This document shows, in pieces, positions 53,733 to 61,331 of a stretch of 64,000 bases of DNA. Within the stretch, counting starts at the first letter, position 1; every line of letters begins with the position of its first letter. The position numbers and the translations under genes were made by a program. The notes below the pieces were generated by a model. The model worked only from the letters and a program-made list of their open reading frames with translations. It did not search any database and was not told where the DNA came from. Source of the stretch: Pacificispira sp002696645 (GTDB taxonomy: Bacteria; Pseudomonadota; Alphaproteobacteria; UBA8366; Aestuariispiraceae); NCBI RefSeq assembly GCF_048892425.1, contig NZ_JBLZHU010000004.1, forward strand, positions 124,001 to 188,000, in the 5' to 3' direction.

Positions 53733-54680
53733 ATGATTGAGGCATTCGCAAATATTCTGGGCATCGACCCTTTCGAGATTTGGTTCTTTCTGGAAGTGCT
53801 GATCAGCGGCCTGATGGCCGGGGTGATGTATTCCCTGGTCGCATTAGGATTTGTCCTGATCTTCAAGGCCTCCAGCGTTTTCAATTTCGCCCAGGGCGTC
53901 ATGGTGCTGTTCGCCGCGCTTAACTTTGTGGGCTTCATCGATCTGGGTGTTCCCGCTTGGTTGTCTTTCCTGATGACCGTCGGGGTGATGATCATTCTGG
54001 CCTTCGCCATTGAACGGGTTGTGCTGCGCCCATTGGTGAATCAGCCCCATATTTCCCTTTTCATGGCGACAATCGGGATCGGTATATTTCTGGAAGGCTT
54101 CGGTGAATTGATCTGGGGATCAAACGTCAAACCACTGGATATCGGAATCCCCAACGATGCCGTCTTTATGGGTGAGGCAATGATCCAGGAAGCCGATATG
54201 TTCGCCGCCGTTGTGGCCAGCATTCTAGTGGCAGTTCTGGCACTGTTTTTCCATTATACCCGCATCGGTCGGGCGTTGCGCGCGGTGGCGGATGATCACC
54301 AGGCGGCTCTTTCTGTGGGAATTCCCTTGAATACGATCTGGGTCATTGTCTGGTCCGTTGCCGGTTTTGTCGCGCTGATTGCGGGCATCATGTGGGGATC
54401 GAAGCTGGGGGTTCAGTTCTCCCTCTCCGTCCTGGCGCTCAAGGCCCTGCCTGTGCTGATCCTGGGGGGCTTCACCTCCATTCCTGGTGCCATCATCGGG
54501 GGCTTGATCATTGGGGCGGGCGAAAAACTGTCCGAAGTCTATATCGTCGATTTCATTCAAACATTCGACCCGACCTTCTCAGGCGCGATTGAAGAATGGT
54601 TCGCCTATATCCTTGCCCTGGCCTTCCTGTATTTCCGACCACAGGGGCTGTTTGGCGAAAAAATTATTGAGCGGGTGTAA
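53733..54680 (+). CDS. LivH-like branched-chain-type ABC permease
   Basis: This 315-residue permease of eight or so helices starts MIEAFANILGIDPFEIW; GAGGGGGATCG precedes the ATG. Family marks include GLMAGVMYSLVALGFVLIFK, RPLVNQPHISLFMATIG, the coupling loop HYTRIGRALRAVADDHQAA and GGFTSIPGAIIGGLIIG. It pairs with the LivM-like permease at 54695. The reading frame stays open upstream to 53613 inside the ATPase gene, but the chosen start has a ribosome-binding site. Confidence 0.93.
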   Translation: MIEAFANILGIDPFEIWFFLEVLISGLMAGVMYSLVALGFVLIFKASSVFNFAQGVMVLFAALNFVGFIDLGVPAWLSFLMTVGVMIILAFAIERVVLRPLVNQPHISLFMATIGIGIFLEGFGELIWGSNVKPLDIGIPNDAVFMGEAMIQEADMFAAVVASILVAVLALFFHYTRIGRALRAVADDHQAALSVGIPLNTIWVIVWSVAGFVALIAGIMWGSKLGVQFSLSVLALKALPVLILGGFTSIPGAIIGGLIIGAGEKLSEVYIVDFIQTFDPTFSGAIEEWFAYILALAFLYFRPQGLFGEKIIERV

Positions 54681-54694
54681 GGGGAAAATTCACT

Positions 54695-55774
54695 ATGTTC
54701 TATCGTGAGGCCGGACAGTTCAAAACCACCTATGCCGCCGATCAACAGATGCTGCCGATTCCGCTGGATCGGAATTTCATGATTGCCCTGATTGTGTTCG
54801 CGGTTGTGATCGTGCCCATGATCGGATCGCAATATTGGCTGGAATCCATCCTGATCCCGGTTCTGATCCTGACCATCGCCGCTTTGGGGTTGAACATCCT
54901 GACGGGCTATGCCGGACAGTTGTCCCTGGGAACCGGGGGCTTTATGGCGGCGGGCGCCTATATGTCGTACAAGATCGCAACCAATATGCCGGAATTCATG
55001 CCGATCTGGGTGCCTGTCATTGCTGGTGGCTTCTTTGCCGCCGCGATAGGGATTGTGTTTGGCATACCGTCCCTTCGGATCAAAGGCTTCTATCTGGCGG
55101 TCGCCACCCTGGCGGCACAGTTCTTTCTGATCTGGGCGTTTCAGAAAATCGGCTGGTTTGTAAATGACTCGATTTCCGGCGTTCCCTCCACCCCCCCCAG
55201 TTCACTATTCGGCTATGGCGTGACCGGGGCCACGGCCCTGCCGGAGGCGAAGTATCTCTTCGTGCTGGCCTTTACCATCGTGCTGGCGGTCATCGCGCGG
55301 AATCTGGCCCGAGGCCGGATCGGGCGATCCTGGATGGCGATCCGCGACATGGATATCGCCGCAGAGCTGATCGGTATCAGACCTTTGCAAACAAAGCTCA
55401 GCGCCTTCGCCATCAGTTCTTTTTATTGCGGCATTGCCGGCGCGCTGTGGTCCTTCTGCTATATCAATACGGTGGAGCCGTCAGCCTTTTCCATCACGCG
55501 GTCGTTCCAGATCCTGTTTATGATCATTATTGGTGGTCTGGGCTCCGTTCTGGGGGCGTTTCTGGGCGCGGCCTTTATCTTCCTGTTGCCCATTTTTCTG
55601 AACAATGCGCCGGCTTGGGTTGGTCTGGAACTGAGGACAGATACCGTCACCCATATCGAATTCATGGTCTTTGGCGCGCTGATCATCTTCTTCCTGATCG
55701 TGGAGCCCCATGGGCTGGCCCGCCTGTGGCGCATCGCAAAGGAGAAATTGAGATTATGGCCATTTCCTCACTAA
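54695..55774 (+). CDS. LivM-like branched-chain-type ABC permease
   Basis: This 359-residue permease has about nine membrane segments. Family marks include LNILTGYAGQLSLGTGGFMA, the coupling region NLARGRIGRSWMAIRDMDIA followed by AELIGIRPLQTKL, and IIGGLGSVLGAFLGAAF. TAAGGGGAAAA precedes the ATG after the LivH gene. It is the second permease subunit of the importer. An inverted pair CCCTC/GAGGG at 55830-55847 lies between it and the substrate-binding gene and may protect or process the mRNA. Confidence 0.93.
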   Translation: MFYREAGQFKTTYAADQQMLPIPLDRNFMIALIVFAVVIVPMIGSQYWLESILIPVLILTIAALGLNILTGYAGQLSLGTGGFMAAGAYMSYKIATNMPEFMPIWVPVIAGGFFAAAIGIVFGIPSLRIKGFYLAVATLAAQFFLIWAFQKIGWFVNDSISGVPSTPPSSLFGYGVTGATALPEAKYLFVLAFTIVLAVIARNLARGRIGRSWMAIRDMDIAAELIGIRPLQTKLSAFAISSFYCGIAGALWSFCYINTVEPSAFSITRSFQILFMIIIGGLGSVLGAFLGAAFIFLLPIFLNNAPAWVGLELRTDTVTHIEFMVFGALIIFFLIVEPHGLARLWRIAKEKLRLWPFPH

Positions 55775-55878
55775 CAGAGGCGATGTGAATGAGCCGGCGA
55801 AAAGTCCGGCCCTGCCATGAAAACCCAAACCCTCGGGGATAAGAGGGCGCTAGAAAAAACCAAACAAGGAGAAACGTC

Positions 55879-57222
55879 ATGTTGGTGAGTAATGTTGTGA
55901 AGAATAGCCCAAGAGCCTTGATGGGCTTGGCGCTTGGGACAATCCTGGGGGTCAGTGCCTTTGCCGCTGGCACCGCATCGGCACAAGAACAGGTCATTCC
56001 GTCCCTGGTCTATCGCACCGGCCCTTATGCGCCGGGTGGTATTTCCTTGGCAGATGGCTATGCGGATTATTTCACCCTGATCAATGAACGCGACGGCGGC
56101 ATCAATGGCGTCAAATTCAAGGTCACGGAATGTGAAACCGGCTACAGCACCGACCGCGGCGTCGAATGCTATGACCGAACCAAAAATGAGGGCGGCGGGG
56201 CCACGGTTTATAGCCCCTGGTCCACCGGTATCACCTATGCGCTGATTGAAAAGGCAACCCAGGACAAGATCCCGGTCCTGTCCATGGGCTATGGCCGTAC
56301 CTCAGCGGCGGATGGTCGATACTTCCCGTACATCTTCAACTTCCCGTCAACCTACTGGAATCAGGCAACCGCCATCGTTCAGTATATCGCCAATCAGGAA
56401 GGCGGGATTGAAAAGCTGAAGGGCATGAACTTTGCCTATATCTATCTGGATCACCCCTATGGGAAGGAGCCGCTGCCGACCATGGATGTCATGGCCGCCA
56501 AATTCGGCTTCTCCTTTGACCGGTATCCAGTTCCGCCCGCATCGATGACAGAACAGAAATCGATCTGGCTGAAAATCCGTCGTCAACGCCCGGACTATGC
56601 CATCATGTGGGGCTGGGGCGCGATGAACGGCACGGCTGTGAACGAAGCCGCCAATATCAATTTCCCGATGGACAAGTTTATCGGCAACTGGTGGGCCGCG
56701 GGTGAAGACGCCGTAGAAGCCGCTGGTCAAGGGGGCATTGGCTATAAGGCAGCAACCTTCCACGGGGCCGGTGACGATTATGATGTCTACAACGATTTGA
56801 AAAAATACGTGTATGACACCAATAAATTCGCCGGGAATGGCGATCAGTGGGGCCGTGTACTGTACAATCGCGGCGTCGCCAATGCGATCTATGTCGTGGA
56901 AGCTCTGAAGATCGCCCATGCAAAATATGGCACGGGCGTGATCACGGGTGAACAAATGCAATGGGCGCTGGAAAACCTGAACCTCACCGATGCAGACATT
57001 GCAAAGATTGGGGCTGCGGGTCTGGTGCCTGCCGTCAGCGTCACCTGCGCCAATCATGAAGGGCAGAACCCAGCAGTTCTGATCCAGCAATGGGATGGCA
57101 AGGAATACAAGATCATCACCGACTGGATCCCGGCTATGGCGGACCTAACCCGGCCGATCTTGGAAGAAGAAGCCGCGAACTATGCCAAAGAGCAGGGCAT
57201 CACCGCCCGCAGTTGCTCTTAA
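55879..57222 (+). CDS. LivK-like ABC transporter substrate-binding protein
   Basis: This 447-residue periplasmic protein has a signal peptide (n-region to ALMGLALGTILGVSAFAAG, cleavage near TASA-QEQ) and a type I periplasmic-binding fold: YRTGPYAPGGISLADGYADY, VYSPWSTGITYALIEKA and IGNWWAAGEDAVEAA with segments found in aromatic/branched-chain acid binding proteins. AAGGAGAAACGTC precedes the ATG. The expected ligand is a carboxylic acid; branched-chain amino acids are less likely given the ligase and PaaK-like genes around it. Confidence 0.92.
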   Translation: MLVSNVVKNSPRALMGLALGTILGVSAFAAGTASAQEQVIPSLVYRTGPYAPGGISLADGYADYFTLINERDGGINGVKFKVTECETGYSTDRGVECYDRTKNEGGGATVYSPWSTGITYALIEKATQDKIPVLSMGYGRTSAADGRYFPYIFNFPSTYWNQATAIVQYIANQEGGIEKLKGMNFAYIYLDHPYGKEPLPTMDVMAAKFGFSFDRYPVPPASMTEQKSIWLKIRRQRPDYAIMWGWGAMNGTAVNEAANINFPMDKFIGNWWAAGEDAVEAAGQGGIGYKAATFHGAGDDYDVYNDLKKYVYDTNKFAGNGDQWGRVLYNRGVANAIYVVEALKIAHAKYGTGVITGEQMQWALENLNLTDADIAKIGAAGLVPAVSVTCANHEGQNPAVLIQQWDGKEYKIITDWIPAMADLTRPILEEEAANYAKEQGITARSCS

Positions 57223-57271
57223 GGCATTGTGACACAGTAGCCAAACGGTAAGCCGAACAGGGAGAGACCCG

Positions 57272-58111
57272 ATGAGCGTACAGGCACAGGATCTTGCAGA
57301 GAAACCCGCAACAGCGGAAATTCTGCTACAGATCAATAATGTGGAAGTGATTTACGACCACGTGATCCTGGTGCTCAAGGGTGTCTCCCTCTCGGTGCCG
57401 AAGGGGGGGATCGTCGCCCTGCTGGGCGCCAATGGCGCTGGCAAAAGCACGACACTGAAATCAATCTCCAACCTGTTGCGCGCCGAACGCGGCGAGGTCA
57501 CCAAGGGCAGCATCGAATTGGCGGGCGAGAAAGTCCACCAGATGACCGCCAATGATCTGGTCAAGCGGGGCTGTGTGCAGGTGATGGAGGGGCGTCATTG
57601 CTTCGAGCATCTGACGATCGAGGAAAACCTGCTGACCGGAGCCTATACACGCGGCGGCGGGTCAGAAATCAAGGCAGACCTGGAAAAGGTTTATGACTAT
57701 TTCCCGCGCCTGCGTGAACGGCGCAAAAGCCAGGCGGGCTATACATCCGGTGGGGAGCAACAGATGTGCGCCATCGGGCGGGCGCTGATGGCAAAGCCCA
57801 AGCTGATCCTGCTGGACGAGCCCTCCATGGGCCTGGCCCCGCAATTGGTAGAACAAATCTTTGAAATCGTAAAAAAGCTGAATGAGCAGGAGGGGGTTAC
57901 CTTCCTGCTGGCCGAACAGAACACCAATGTCGCCCTGCGCTATGCCGATTACGGCTATATCCTGGAAAGCGGACGTGTTGTTATGGACGGCAAGGCCGAC
58001 GCCCTCCTCTCCAATGAGGATGTAAAAGAATTCTATCTGGGCCTCTCCACAGAAGGCCGCAAAAACTTCCGCGAAGTAAAACACTACAAACGCAGGAAAC
58101 GGTGGCTGTAA
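57272..58111 (+). CDS. LivF-like ABC transporter ATP-binding protein
   Basis: This 279-residue ATPase has Walker A GANGAGKSTTLKSIS, the signature region SGGEQQMCAIGRALM, Walker B LILLDEPSMGLAP and the switch region FLLAEQNTNVALRYAD (Gln in the position usual for LivF). It extends about 40 residues beyond typical LivF, ending in a basic stretch GRKNFREVKHYKRRKRWL. GGGAGAGACCCG precedes the ATG. It ends the importer set; a foreign cassette begins about 20 bases later. Confidence 0.93.
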   Translation: MSVQAQDLAEKPATAEILLQINNVEVIYDHVILVLKGVSLSVPKGGIVALLGANGAGKSTTLKSISNLLRAERGEVTKGSIELAGEKVHQMTANDLVKRGCVQVMEGRHCFEHLTIEENLLTGAYTRGGGSEIKADLEKVYDYFPRLRERRKSQAGYTSGGEQQMCAIGRALMAKPKLILLDEPSMGLAPQLVEQIFEIVKKLNEQEGVTFLLAEQNTNVALRYADYGYILESGRVVMDGKADALLSNEDVKEFYLGLSTEGRKNFREVKHYKRRKRWL

Positions 58112-58130
58112 GCGATAGGAACTTTCAGTG

Positions 58131-58757
58131 ATGCAAATTGATCAAGGGTTACTTCAAATTGCGTTAATTTTCATTCCGGGTCTATTATGGGCTTCAATTG
58201 AAAAGAAGTATGCATCTAAAGGTATGTTAAGTATCACTTGGTTTGTTATGAGAACCTTCCTTTTCGGCGTTTTAAGTTACGCAATTCTCATTGCAATTTT
58301 TCTAATGTTTGGGATCCAATCAGATTTGGTTACTAGTTCTGCCACGCAAAGCGATGTAATACCAAACGTGCACCTTCAAGATGCAATTCTTGCGACAGTT
58401 GTTAGTTTTCCATCAAGTATTCTTTGGCTTTACATCCAAAATTACAAAATCCTAACAAAATTATTGCAGGCGATTGGTGCTACAAAAACTTTCGGTGAAG
58501 AAGATCTCTGGGATTATATCTTCAACAGCGCCAACAAAGGCGTGGTGGAGTATGTACACGTTAGAGATTTCGATAAAGAGTTGGTTTATAGTGGTTGGGT
58601 TATGTTATTCTCAGAAACGGATAAGCTGCGTGAATTGCACCTAAAGAACGTGGAAGTTTCTGATTTTTCAGGAAATACATTGTATGAAATGCCTTGGGTC
58701 TACTTAGCCCGTGAACCATATGACGTAACTATAGAATTCCCCAGAAGAAATGGTTAA
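58131..58757 (+). CDS. DUF6338 family membrane protein in AT-rich cassette
   Basis: This 208-residue protein has two or three N-terminal membrane segments (LLQIALIFIPGLLWASIE, FLFGVLSYAILIAIFLMF and AILATVVSFPSSILWLYI) and a C-terminal beta-rich soluble part, KGVVEYVHVRDFDKELVYSG to LYEMPWVYLAREPYDV, like an SH3-type fold. This pattern fits DUF6338. Codon use is much more AT-rich than the flanking liv and PaaK genes. AGGA lies 10 bases before ATG 58131 (a GTG at 58128 is possible). It is followed by a 54-residue protein gene after 12 bases. The function is unknown. Confidence 0.78.
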   Translation: MQIDQGLLQIALIFIPGLLWASIEKKYASKGMLSITWFVMRTFLFGVLSYAILIAIFLMFGIQSDLVTSSATQSDVIPNVHLQDAILATVVSFPSSILWLYIQNYKILTKLLQAIGATKTFGEEDLWDYIFNSANKGVVEYVHVRDFDKELVYSGWVMLFSETDKLRELHLKNVEVSDFSGNTLYEMPWVYLAREPYDVTIEFPRRNG

Positions 58758-58769
58758 AAGGAGCAACTC

Positions 58770-58934
58770 ATGTCGTCACTACGAAATCAAGCCTCTGATA
58801 AGAACGGTGTTTTCTTAGAAGGTTACAAATCACGAGGTGGCAAGATGGGAACTGTCGTTAACTCGAATCGACCGGCCTCTCCTCCACCAATTAAAATTGA
58901 TCATAAGCAGGAACCTGCAGCCAAAACAAAATGA
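58770..58934 (+). CDS. Small 54-residue protein, partner of the DUF6338 gene
   Basis: AAGGAG (58758-58763) lies 6 bases before ATG 58770, and the frame runs 54 codons to TGA 58932-58934: MSSLRNQASDKNGVFLEGYK then basic and Pro-rich sequence (NRPASPPPIKIDHKQEPAAK). The stop overlaps the PaaK-like start by four bases (ATGA). It is soluble, has no Cys, and is positively charged. It shares the low-GC composition and operon of the DUF6338 gene. No family is recognised; a regulator or small partner of the DUF6338 protein is possible. Confidence 0.65.
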   Translation: MSSLRNQASDKNGVFLEGYKSRGGKMGTVVNSNRPASPPPIKIDHKQEPAAKTK

Positions 58935-60175
58935 CAAATTTTTTCGATTCGCTTGAGACCGACAGCACCGATGCCCGCACTGCCCGACAATTGGCGCAAT
59001 TGCAGGATCAGGTCGCCCTGGCACAGGCCAAAGCTCCATATTTTGCGGAAAGTCTGAAGGGTGTTGATGCGGACAGCCTGACCAGCCTTGAAGCCTTAGC
59101 CGCCCTTCCGGTGGTGCGAAAATCGGACCTGATGGACCATCAGCAATCCAATCCGCCCTTCGGCGGCATGACAGCAACCCCGTCAGCGGATCTGGCGCGG
59201 CTGTATATGTCACCCGGCCCGATCCTGGACCCGGACGGTCATGCCCCGAATTTCGATTGGTGGCGCTTTGGGCGGGCCGCCTGGGCAGCGGGTTTGCGCA
59301 AGGGGGATCGGGTCGCGAATTGCTTTTCCTATCACCTGACCCCGGCGGGGCGCATGTTTGAAGAAGCCGCCCATGCCTGTGGTGCCGCCGTGATCCCCTG
59401 CGGCGTTGGCAATACCGAGGCTGTGGTCCAGGCCATGGCGTTATTAAAAGCCACCGCCTATTCCGGCACGCCCGACTATCCCAAGGCGCTGTTTGAGAAG
59501 GCCGTTGAATTGGGGTTGGACCTGTCTGGCGTTAAAACTTTGATCGTAGGGGCAGGTCCGTTGTTCCCGTCGATGCGACAGGACTATCACGACCGGGGAT
59601 TGGTCTGTCTGCAAACCTATGGCACCGCTGATCTGGGCAATGTCGCCTATGAAAGCAAGGCGATGGAAGGTCTGATCACCGATGAAGGCGTGATCGTTGA
59701 AATCGTGCGCCCCGGCACCGGTGATCCCGTGCCAGAGGGTGAAGTTGGAGAGGTTGTTGTCACCCTGTTGACCAACCGGGACTATCCGCTGATCCGCTTT
59801 GCGACCGGCGATTTGTCTGCAGTGATGAATGGCACCAGCCCCTGCGGCCGCACGGCGCCCCGCATCAAAGGCTGGATGGGCCGTGCCGATCAAACCGCTA
59901 AAATTCGGGGCATGTTCGTGCGCCCCAGCCAGGTTGCCGAAATTGTTTCCCGCCACACGGAAATTACCAAGGCACGGATCGTGATCTCTTCTGATTCAGC
60001 AAAAAAAGACATCATGACCATACGATGTGAAGCAACGGGCGATCTGGATGCCGCCCGGCTGGCAGAAACGGTGCAGAGCGTCACAAAGCTGCGCGGTACC
60101 GTTGAGGTGGTAGAACCCGGCACCCTGCCCAATGATGGCAAGGTGATTGACGACACGCGGGATTTTTCCGCGTAA
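58931..60175 (+). CDS. Phenylacetate-CoA-ligase-like adenylating enzyme
   Basis: This 414-residue member of the PaaK-like AMP-binding family has VIPCGVGNTEAVVQAMALLK, LIVGAGPLFPSM, QTYGTADLGNVAYE, DYPLIRFATGDLSAV and GRADQTAKIRGMFVRP. The phosphate loop, normally SSGTTG.P, reads YMSPGPILDPDG, missing the Ser/Thr-Gly cluster, so activity may be altered; a C-terminal Lys is present in NDGKVIDD. It starts by ATGA overlap with the small cassette gene. In related clusters this gene follows the liv-type ATPase, so the cassette was probably inserted here. Confidence 0.87.
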   Translation: MTNFFDSLETDSTDARTARQLAQLQDQVALAQAKAPYFAESLKGVDADSLTSLEALAALPVVRKSDLMDHQQSNPPFGGMTATPSADLARLYMSPGPILDPDGHAPNFDWWRFGRAAWAAGLRKGDRVANCFSYHLTPAGRMFEEAAHACGAAVIPCGVGNTEAVVQAMALLKATAYSGTPDYPKALFEKAVELGLDLSGVKTLIVGAGPLFPSMRQDYHDRGLVCLQTYGTADLGNVAYESKAMEGLITDEGVIVEIVRPGTGDPVPEGEVGEVVVTLLTNRDYPLIRFATGDLSAVMNGTSPCGRTAPRIKGWMGRADQTAKIRGMFVRPSQVAEIVSRHTEITKARIVISSDSAKKDIMTIRCEATGDLDAARLAETVQSVTKLRGTVEVVEPGTLPNDGKVIDDTRDFSA

Positions 60176-60190
60176 AGCGGGAGCGGTATT

Positions 60191-60224
60191 TAAAAAAAGG
60201 TTTTTATTAAAACAATGGCCTTGA
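60191..60224 (-). terminator. Probable terminator behind the tRNA-like element
   Basis: On the minus strand, AAGG...GTTTT-AATA-AAAAC...CCTT is followed by seven T residues. The stem is interrupted by a bulge, so it is moderate, but the T-run and position after the CCA end support it. Confidence 0.45.
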
Positions 60225-60230
60225 TTCGGC

Positions 60231-60337
60231 TGGTTGCAACGGCAGGACTTGAACCTACATCTTTCCGCCCGTATGTTCCATTTGGCAATAGACACTACGT
60301 AGATAGCAGAAGCTTTATCCAGTTAAGCTACGTTGCA
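60231..60337 (-). tRNA. tRNA-like element with encoded CCA and irregular anticodon domain
   Basis: The 107-base minus-strand sequence has a perfect 7-bp acceptor stem (TGCAACG/CGTTGCA) followed by A and CCA, TA at positions 8-9, a perfect GCTT/AAGC D stem with loop AACTGGATA (A14, G18, G19, A21), and a T arm GTAGG-TTCAAGT-CCTGC with a standard loop. The anticodon domain is odd: TCTGC-TATCTAC-GTAGT gives four pairs, an A at the invariant U33 position and a nominal TCT anticodon (Arg). A variable region of about 35 bases follows. It starts 6 bases after the stop codon of the winged-helix gene. It is a diverged mobile-element tRNA, a pseudo-tRNA or a tRNA-like RNA. Confidence 0.6.
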
Positions 60338-60343
60338 ATATAT

Positions 60344-60835
60344 TTACTCCGAAGAAACCACTTTCAATTTCGGCTTGCCTTTCCGTTTAGCACGGGCAGA
60401 TTGTTCACGTTGTTTGTGAGCAATATCATCAAGTTTTTCTTGCGCATATGGAGCGGCGGCTTCAATCAAACCATCTAGGTGATACAAATTTGTCTTACTT
60501 CCTTTCCCAAAAATTCGTCGTTCTTCACGACGAATAAGGCCCCCTTTTTCGAGCGATGCAATTCGTCTTTGAACAGTTCTTGGGTCAATACCGATTGCAT
60601 TAGCTATAGTCTTCTTTGATGGGTGAGGTTTGTTTTCCTCCGTCCACCAATAACTAGCCAAGTGAAGGATGATGTTTATATCAACCGCATCCAATCCCAG
60701 AGCTTGCTGTCGCTCAATAATGATACTTGGGATGGCAGTCCATCCAGCATTCATAAGTGGCTTCGACCACTTTTTTTCATTAACCTTTAACTGGTCTGTT
60801 TCATGTTTTTGAACATCCTCTTTTTTTGTCGCCAT
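60344..60835 (-). CDS. Winged-helix replication-type regulator
   Basis: This 163-residue protein has a central winged helix: ILHLASYWWTEENKPHPSKK, TIANAIGIDPRTVQRRIASL and EKGGLIRREERRI. The C-terminus is basic (REQSARAKRKGKPKLKVV). Such helix-turn-helix proteins are often carried on plasmids and integrative elements and resemble RepA/DnaD-type DNA-binding domains. AAGGAA lies 8 bases before the ATG. The gene is AT-rich against its neighbours. The 250 bases upstream hold a set of small hairpins, and a tRNA-like element lies directly behind its stop codon. Function is not known; replication initiation or transcription control are options. Confidence 0.8.
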   Translation of the reverse strand: MATKKEDVQKHETDQLKVNEKKWSKPLMNAGWTAIPSIIIERQQALGLDAVDINIILHLASYWWTEENKPHPSKKTIANAIGIDPRTVQRRIASLEKGGLIRREERRIFGKGSKTNLYHLDGLIEAAAPYAQEKLDDIAHKQREQSARAKRKGKPKLKVVSSE

Positions 60836-61331
60836 TGTTTTGTTCCTTCTTCTGACTTTGTTAAAATCCTATATGTGTCCATCACCAACAAAATGCAAAC
60901 TATACCGGGAGGCAACAGTGTCTAGGGCCCCTAAATAATTAGAGATTAGCTTAGGAATGTCTACGCTAGTTACGTCTGCATAGAATCGCGTATACTTCGC
61001 GAGGCACCGACGCCTCTCACCGGGAGACACTTAAGTCTCCGAGGGCCTAGACAATGATGTCTACTGGTAGGAGGCACTGGTGTCTAGGGGCTATTCCAAA
61101 AAAACTTCAATTTAATACTCGCCAGAGAATTTTGCCGCACTGCTATAGCTAAATTCAGCTTTATAAATGTATCTCTAAATTTACACAGCAACGCTACCGC
61201 CATCAAATGAGAACTCGTACCTCGGTCAGTTATTGCCAGCCTTAGTTTGGGACAAAAGGGCCGTTGGTAGCTGCAGCATTTAAGTCTAAGCTGATGTCCG
61301 ATCAAACTGGCCCTCCAATTGAAAGACGACA
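60836..61331. other. AT-rich intergenic region with hairpin cluster
   Basis: This 496-bp region holds five short hairpins with related stems. AGGCA-ACAG-TGTCT (about 60910-60923) and AGGCA-CTGG-TGTCT (about 61072-61085) share stems. Between them are GAGGC-ACCGAC-GCCTC (61001-61016), GGAGAC-ACTTAA-GTCTCC (61023-61040) and TAGACA-ATGA-TGTCTA (about 61048-61063). The last four are spaced by about 20-25 bases. TGTCTAGGG follows the first and last. From 61090 to 61331 I see AT-rich sequence with no supported gene; an 82-codon minus frame there has no recognisable product. Confidence 0.65.
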
